Below are positions 60,801-64,000 of a stretch of 64,000 nt of DNA, one piece after another. This stretch comes from Calliopum simillimum (taxonomy: Eukaryota; Arthropoda; Insecta; Diptera; Lauxaniidae). A model generated the notes under the pieces. The model did no database searches. It was not told the DNA's origin and saw only the letters and a program-made list of their open reading frames with translations. The stretch is taken from NCBI GenBank assembly GCA_951812925.1, contig OX638368.1, positions 28,149,187 through 28,213,186 of the forward strand, written 5' to 3'. Within the stretch, counting starts at the first letter, position 1. The number at the start of each line of letters is the position of its first letter. A program made the translations under genes and the position numbers.

Positions 60801-63800
60801 TGAAAAAAACTTTTAAACTAAAGGTGAACAAACAAAACTAAAGGGTGGATAAACATAAGCATAAGGTAAGAAGAGGCGCCACAATTGTGCAGACATTTTT
60901 TCTCCTTAAAGACATTACGTCATGCTGCTTTCTTACATATCATTTTATACCCTATACGCAGGGTTTATGAACTTTGGAATAGGATATTACCGTCTTGAAG
61001 ATGTTAGTGCGAACTTAACTTTTAAACGGTTTATAATTTTTACTCTTTAGCAAAGCAAAAGATAACACAATTTTTTTAAAATAGAAAATTTTGATTCCGA
61101 AATAACTTTCGAACTAAGGGTGGACAAAGAAAAATAAAGAGTGGATAAGTTTTTGATGGCGTATCGAACTAAATAAAAATTTCCAATCTATTTGATTTTT
61201 TTGCCGCCAGGTTCACGGTCCTTTAGAAACTAAATTTTTAAATATCTTTTAAAGTAATGGTAGATAAATGATAAAAACAGCCTTATATTCATGAACACTC
61301 TCTAGACATTCATATACAGCAGGTTCTTCGAAAAAAGTTTTTTTTTTAAATTTTTTGAAAATTCAAATTATCTCATACAAGAACACTAACGAAAGTTTTA
61401 AAAACAAGAACATTAACGACAACAACAATACCACCAAAACCAATAACAACAACACGAACTCAAACAGCAACAATATTAACAATAACAAAAGAAGCCTTTT
61501 ACAATTTAACTTGCTTTCTAAAAACATTCAAGTCTCGATTTTTCGAGTAATTTTAGATCGTTTTATGTGAAAACATTGTCAAATCTAACATTTCTTAAAA
61601 TTTCTTCAATTTTCTCTTATTCTTAAAGCCTTGATATCTCAAAAACGAAGCGAGATATGGAAAAATTGTATCTAATATTTTCGACTTATTTTGTATTGAG
61701 TATAAGAAAACCTCGCCAAACTGAGGGGTCACGGAAATCGAGGTCATGCCCATAAAAGCCACTTTTGATGCCCATATCTCCAAAAATAAATCTGAGTGAT
61801 CAGTTTCGATAAAGGCTAAGAAAAAAACTTTATTTTTTCACAATTTCCGCGCCATAGACAAACACAAAGACAAACCCGATTCAGACAAAATAGTTCACCG
61901 ACCATATTGTCTGTGGTCTGAACCTGCTTTAATAGCGAAAAAATTTTAATGAAACACTGCTGATAAAATTTTGTGAGTGTAATGTGCACATACATATGTT
62001 CATACCTCTATTCAGTGTGGCCAGAGAATTATAATGTAAATAGAATTGTAAAAGTAAAATGCCTTTGTTAAAATACCACATGTATTTGTTTGTTCAAGTA
62101 CGTGCGTTCAGTGAGCATAAGGACTGTTTTTTAAACTCTTATAGCCAGAAAAAAAATCTCGATTTTTGGCAAAAACAATGGCGGGAAAATTTACTAACTA
62201 TTGCGCTTAGCGCATGGAGAAGTGACGTAATCTATGCTCTCTCAAATTTTGACGCTTTTTGGTAAAAATTATGGCGTCATCAGTTTGTGAAGTGAAATAT
62301 GCTCTTTTTTTGGCGCGTTTTTCTCCTTCAAGATATTATGCCATTCTGCACTTTACAAATGTATACCCTACACGCAAGTAGTATGCACTTCAAAGTAGAA
62401 TATGCAGTTAAAGTATTCATCTCCACGTGCAAAAATCTCGATAACTGTCCAATTTTCCACTCGAACTAAATTGTAAAAAATCGTATGAAAAATTTTTTGA
62501 GAGAATTCTTTGATTTCCGTGTTTCTTTTTATAAATTGACCCAAAATAAGACGAATAAATTTAATAAAATTTTTCGATATCTCACTTCGCTTTGGAGATA
62601 TCGAGGATTTGACCTGATCCCTAAAAACTTTAGTTCTCAATTTCACGAAAACGAAGCGGGATATCGAAAAATTTAATTTAATTTTTTTTGACTTATTTTG
62701 TCTACCCTTGATTTATAAAAAACATCATCAATTCGAGAGTCCACGGAAATCAAAGTCGTACTCATCTTGAACTAAATACATGGATAAAATCGCGCTCAAA
62801 TCGTAACTCAAACTTGCGCAGCTAATTGTGCGACTCAGTAATCATTATGATTTCCGAAGAATTCAAGTGTTGACAATTCGTTTTCTTCAAATAATTGAAA
62901 TAGTTCGCTTTATTCAGCATTTTAATTTAGACATTTGGCCAAATCTCATCAACTTCACAAATCGCACATATTATTCGAGACTGCGTTCATTATATATATC
63001 TGTGGCATTTTGAAAAAACAACCTAATTCGCAATTGTCAACTTTTCAGCCGAGCTAAAATACATTTCCTCTTTTAATACATTTTTACTAATCTTCAACTG
63101 TCAGCTGTCAAATTATTTTCTTATTTTGGTTAGCAACACATCACTGATCAAATGCCGTTAAGTTCAAATCGTGCGTGAATTATGGGACACACTTATACCT
63201 CTGGAACTAGAAACCATGGAGAGATGGTGATTATACGAAAAGAACCGTATTTAAATTTTATATTTATGGCTATAATCGTGGATAATTGTCTTATCTCGAG
63301 TTAGGTTGTTTTGTCAAAAGAGATATGATATCTATGAAGCACACAAAATTGCCCAAGTACACAAATGGGAAACTTCCGCGTTTAGATGAAAACCCTTAGA
63401 TATTTTATTTAATTCCACAAAATTTTAAAAGCTATTGTTCCTTTATTTTTGTGTTTGCAATACCTGTTAATTTGAATGCCGGTTCGCGATAGGAACAACT
63501 TTTATAGTGTCGTTGCAATTGAGAAAAAGCACTAAAGAACACAGCAAGCACTAACTCGCTATTTGTTCGAGTATCATTTTTGAAAAAGCACCAAATCTGG
63601 TGGAAAAAGCACCAAGTTGGCATCACTGCTTTTTTGGTATGTGCCGTAAAATATGCTATATAATTTATTCGCGCTTTTTGGAAAGAAAGAGGCGCCACAT
63701 GTAGGCATTTTTTCTCCTTAAAGATATTACGTCATGCTGCTTCCGTACATATCATTTTATACCCTACACGCAGTGTATATGATCTTTGGAATAGAATAGT

Positions 63801-64000
63801 GGATTTTAATTTCAAAAAACTGTGAAAGAATAATGAGGATATTACCGTCTGGAAGATGTTAGTGCGAACTTAACTTTTAAACGGTTTATAATTTTTACTC
63901 TTTAGCAAAGCAAGAGATAACACAATTTTTTTAAAATAGAAAATTTTGATTCCGAAATAACTTTTGAACTAAGGGTGGACAAACAAAAATAAAGGGTGGA
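57849..64000 (-). repeat. Giant inverted repeat, right arm (continues past window)
   Basis: Reverse complement of the left arm, from TGACTTGATCCCGAAAAACT at 57854 to the window edge, which pairs with about 51360. Differences from the left arm: the 979-bp piggyBac-type insertion (58141-59119), a missing ~780-bp tandem copy near 60030, and an extra ~260 bp around 62790-63050 that the left arm lacks. The 61.0-62.3 kb part is nearly identical to the left arm; other parts are more diverged. Confidence 0.92.
58141..59119 (-). mobile_element. piggyBac-derived element with TTAA target duplication
   Basis: TTAA at 58137-58140 and 59120-59123 flank the insertion; the left palindrome arm has a single TTAA at the matching place. 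The ends are CCCTCATCTCC and (inverted) CACTCAAATCC. Subterminal inverted copies of TCCACATCATGGGTAAA follow, and a third copy lies near 58905. On the minus strand about 58690-58545 reads KKDRKTKNL, then CKKPFCSEHRAMICSIC, the cysteine-rich C-terminal domain of piggyBac transposases, with two stops. The rest of the transposase is gone, so the element is a non-autonomous relic. Confidence 0.88.

Overview
The window is AT-rich eukaryotic DNA from a fly. Split genes with GT-AG introns, a DINE-1/mini-me type repeat with the dipteran core, many decayed LINEs and fold-back elements, and fly-style TATA promoters all point to a brachyceran dipteran; a tephritid is a reasonable guess, but that is inference. 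Most of the 64 kb is repeat-derived. I find only two genes that can be read from start to stop, both on the plus strand, and one good isolated first exon on the minus strand.

Layout. 1-700: end of a decayed RNase H-bearing LINE. 2.85-4.2 kb: a ~105-bp tandem repeat array. 5.7-5.85 kb: a stray piece of the repeat that builds the giant palindrome at the other end of the window. 7.1-9.7 kb: old DNA-transposon debris carrying two nested hairpin elements. 9.75-10.56 kb: an LTR-like segment. 12.4-13.3 kb: a DINE-1-like element. 13.4-13.9 kb: satellite-like repeats. 14.3 kb: another hairpin. 16.44-16.57 kb: the minus-strand secretory first exon. 18.1-19.35 kb: a decayed jockey-like LINE. 23.4-24.45 kb: a TIR-bounded element. 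24.8-26.04 kb: a full DINE-1-like element with dimeric internal repeats. 28-29.5 kb: unique-looking DNA with a possible minus-strand promoter. 29.7-30.6 kb: an LTR-like segment interrupted by a short LINE with a 13-bp target duplication.

31.9-48.0 kb is the core: a tandem segmental duplication of a peptidase family S28 gene (prolyl carboxypeptidase / DPP-II / thymus-specific serine protease family). Each copy has seven exons, an identical intron pattern, a TATA box, a signal peptide and an intact Ser-Asp-His triad. Gene 1 encodes 500 residues. Gene 2 encodes 635, because a 135-bp propeptide segment in exon 1 is present four times in frame, in an A-B-A-B order. Intron 3 of both genes holds a huge (CCAAA)n pentanucleotide array, about 1.0 kb and 1.5 kb. 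After duplication each copy received a different LINE fragment: intron 5 of gene 1 and intron 2 of gene 2.

50.1-50.7 kb holds a broken Tc1/mariner transposase. From about 51.36 kb to the window end lies a giant inverted repeat, with arms of roughly 5.7 and more than 6.1 kb around a ~0.8-kb spacer. The arms are built of tandem repeat modules; the right arm alone carries a 979-bp piggyBac-derived insertion flanked by TTAA. Nothing here looks like a bacterial, CRISPR or phage system. The most unusual structures are the repeated propeptide gene with its intronic pentamer array, and the giant palindrome.
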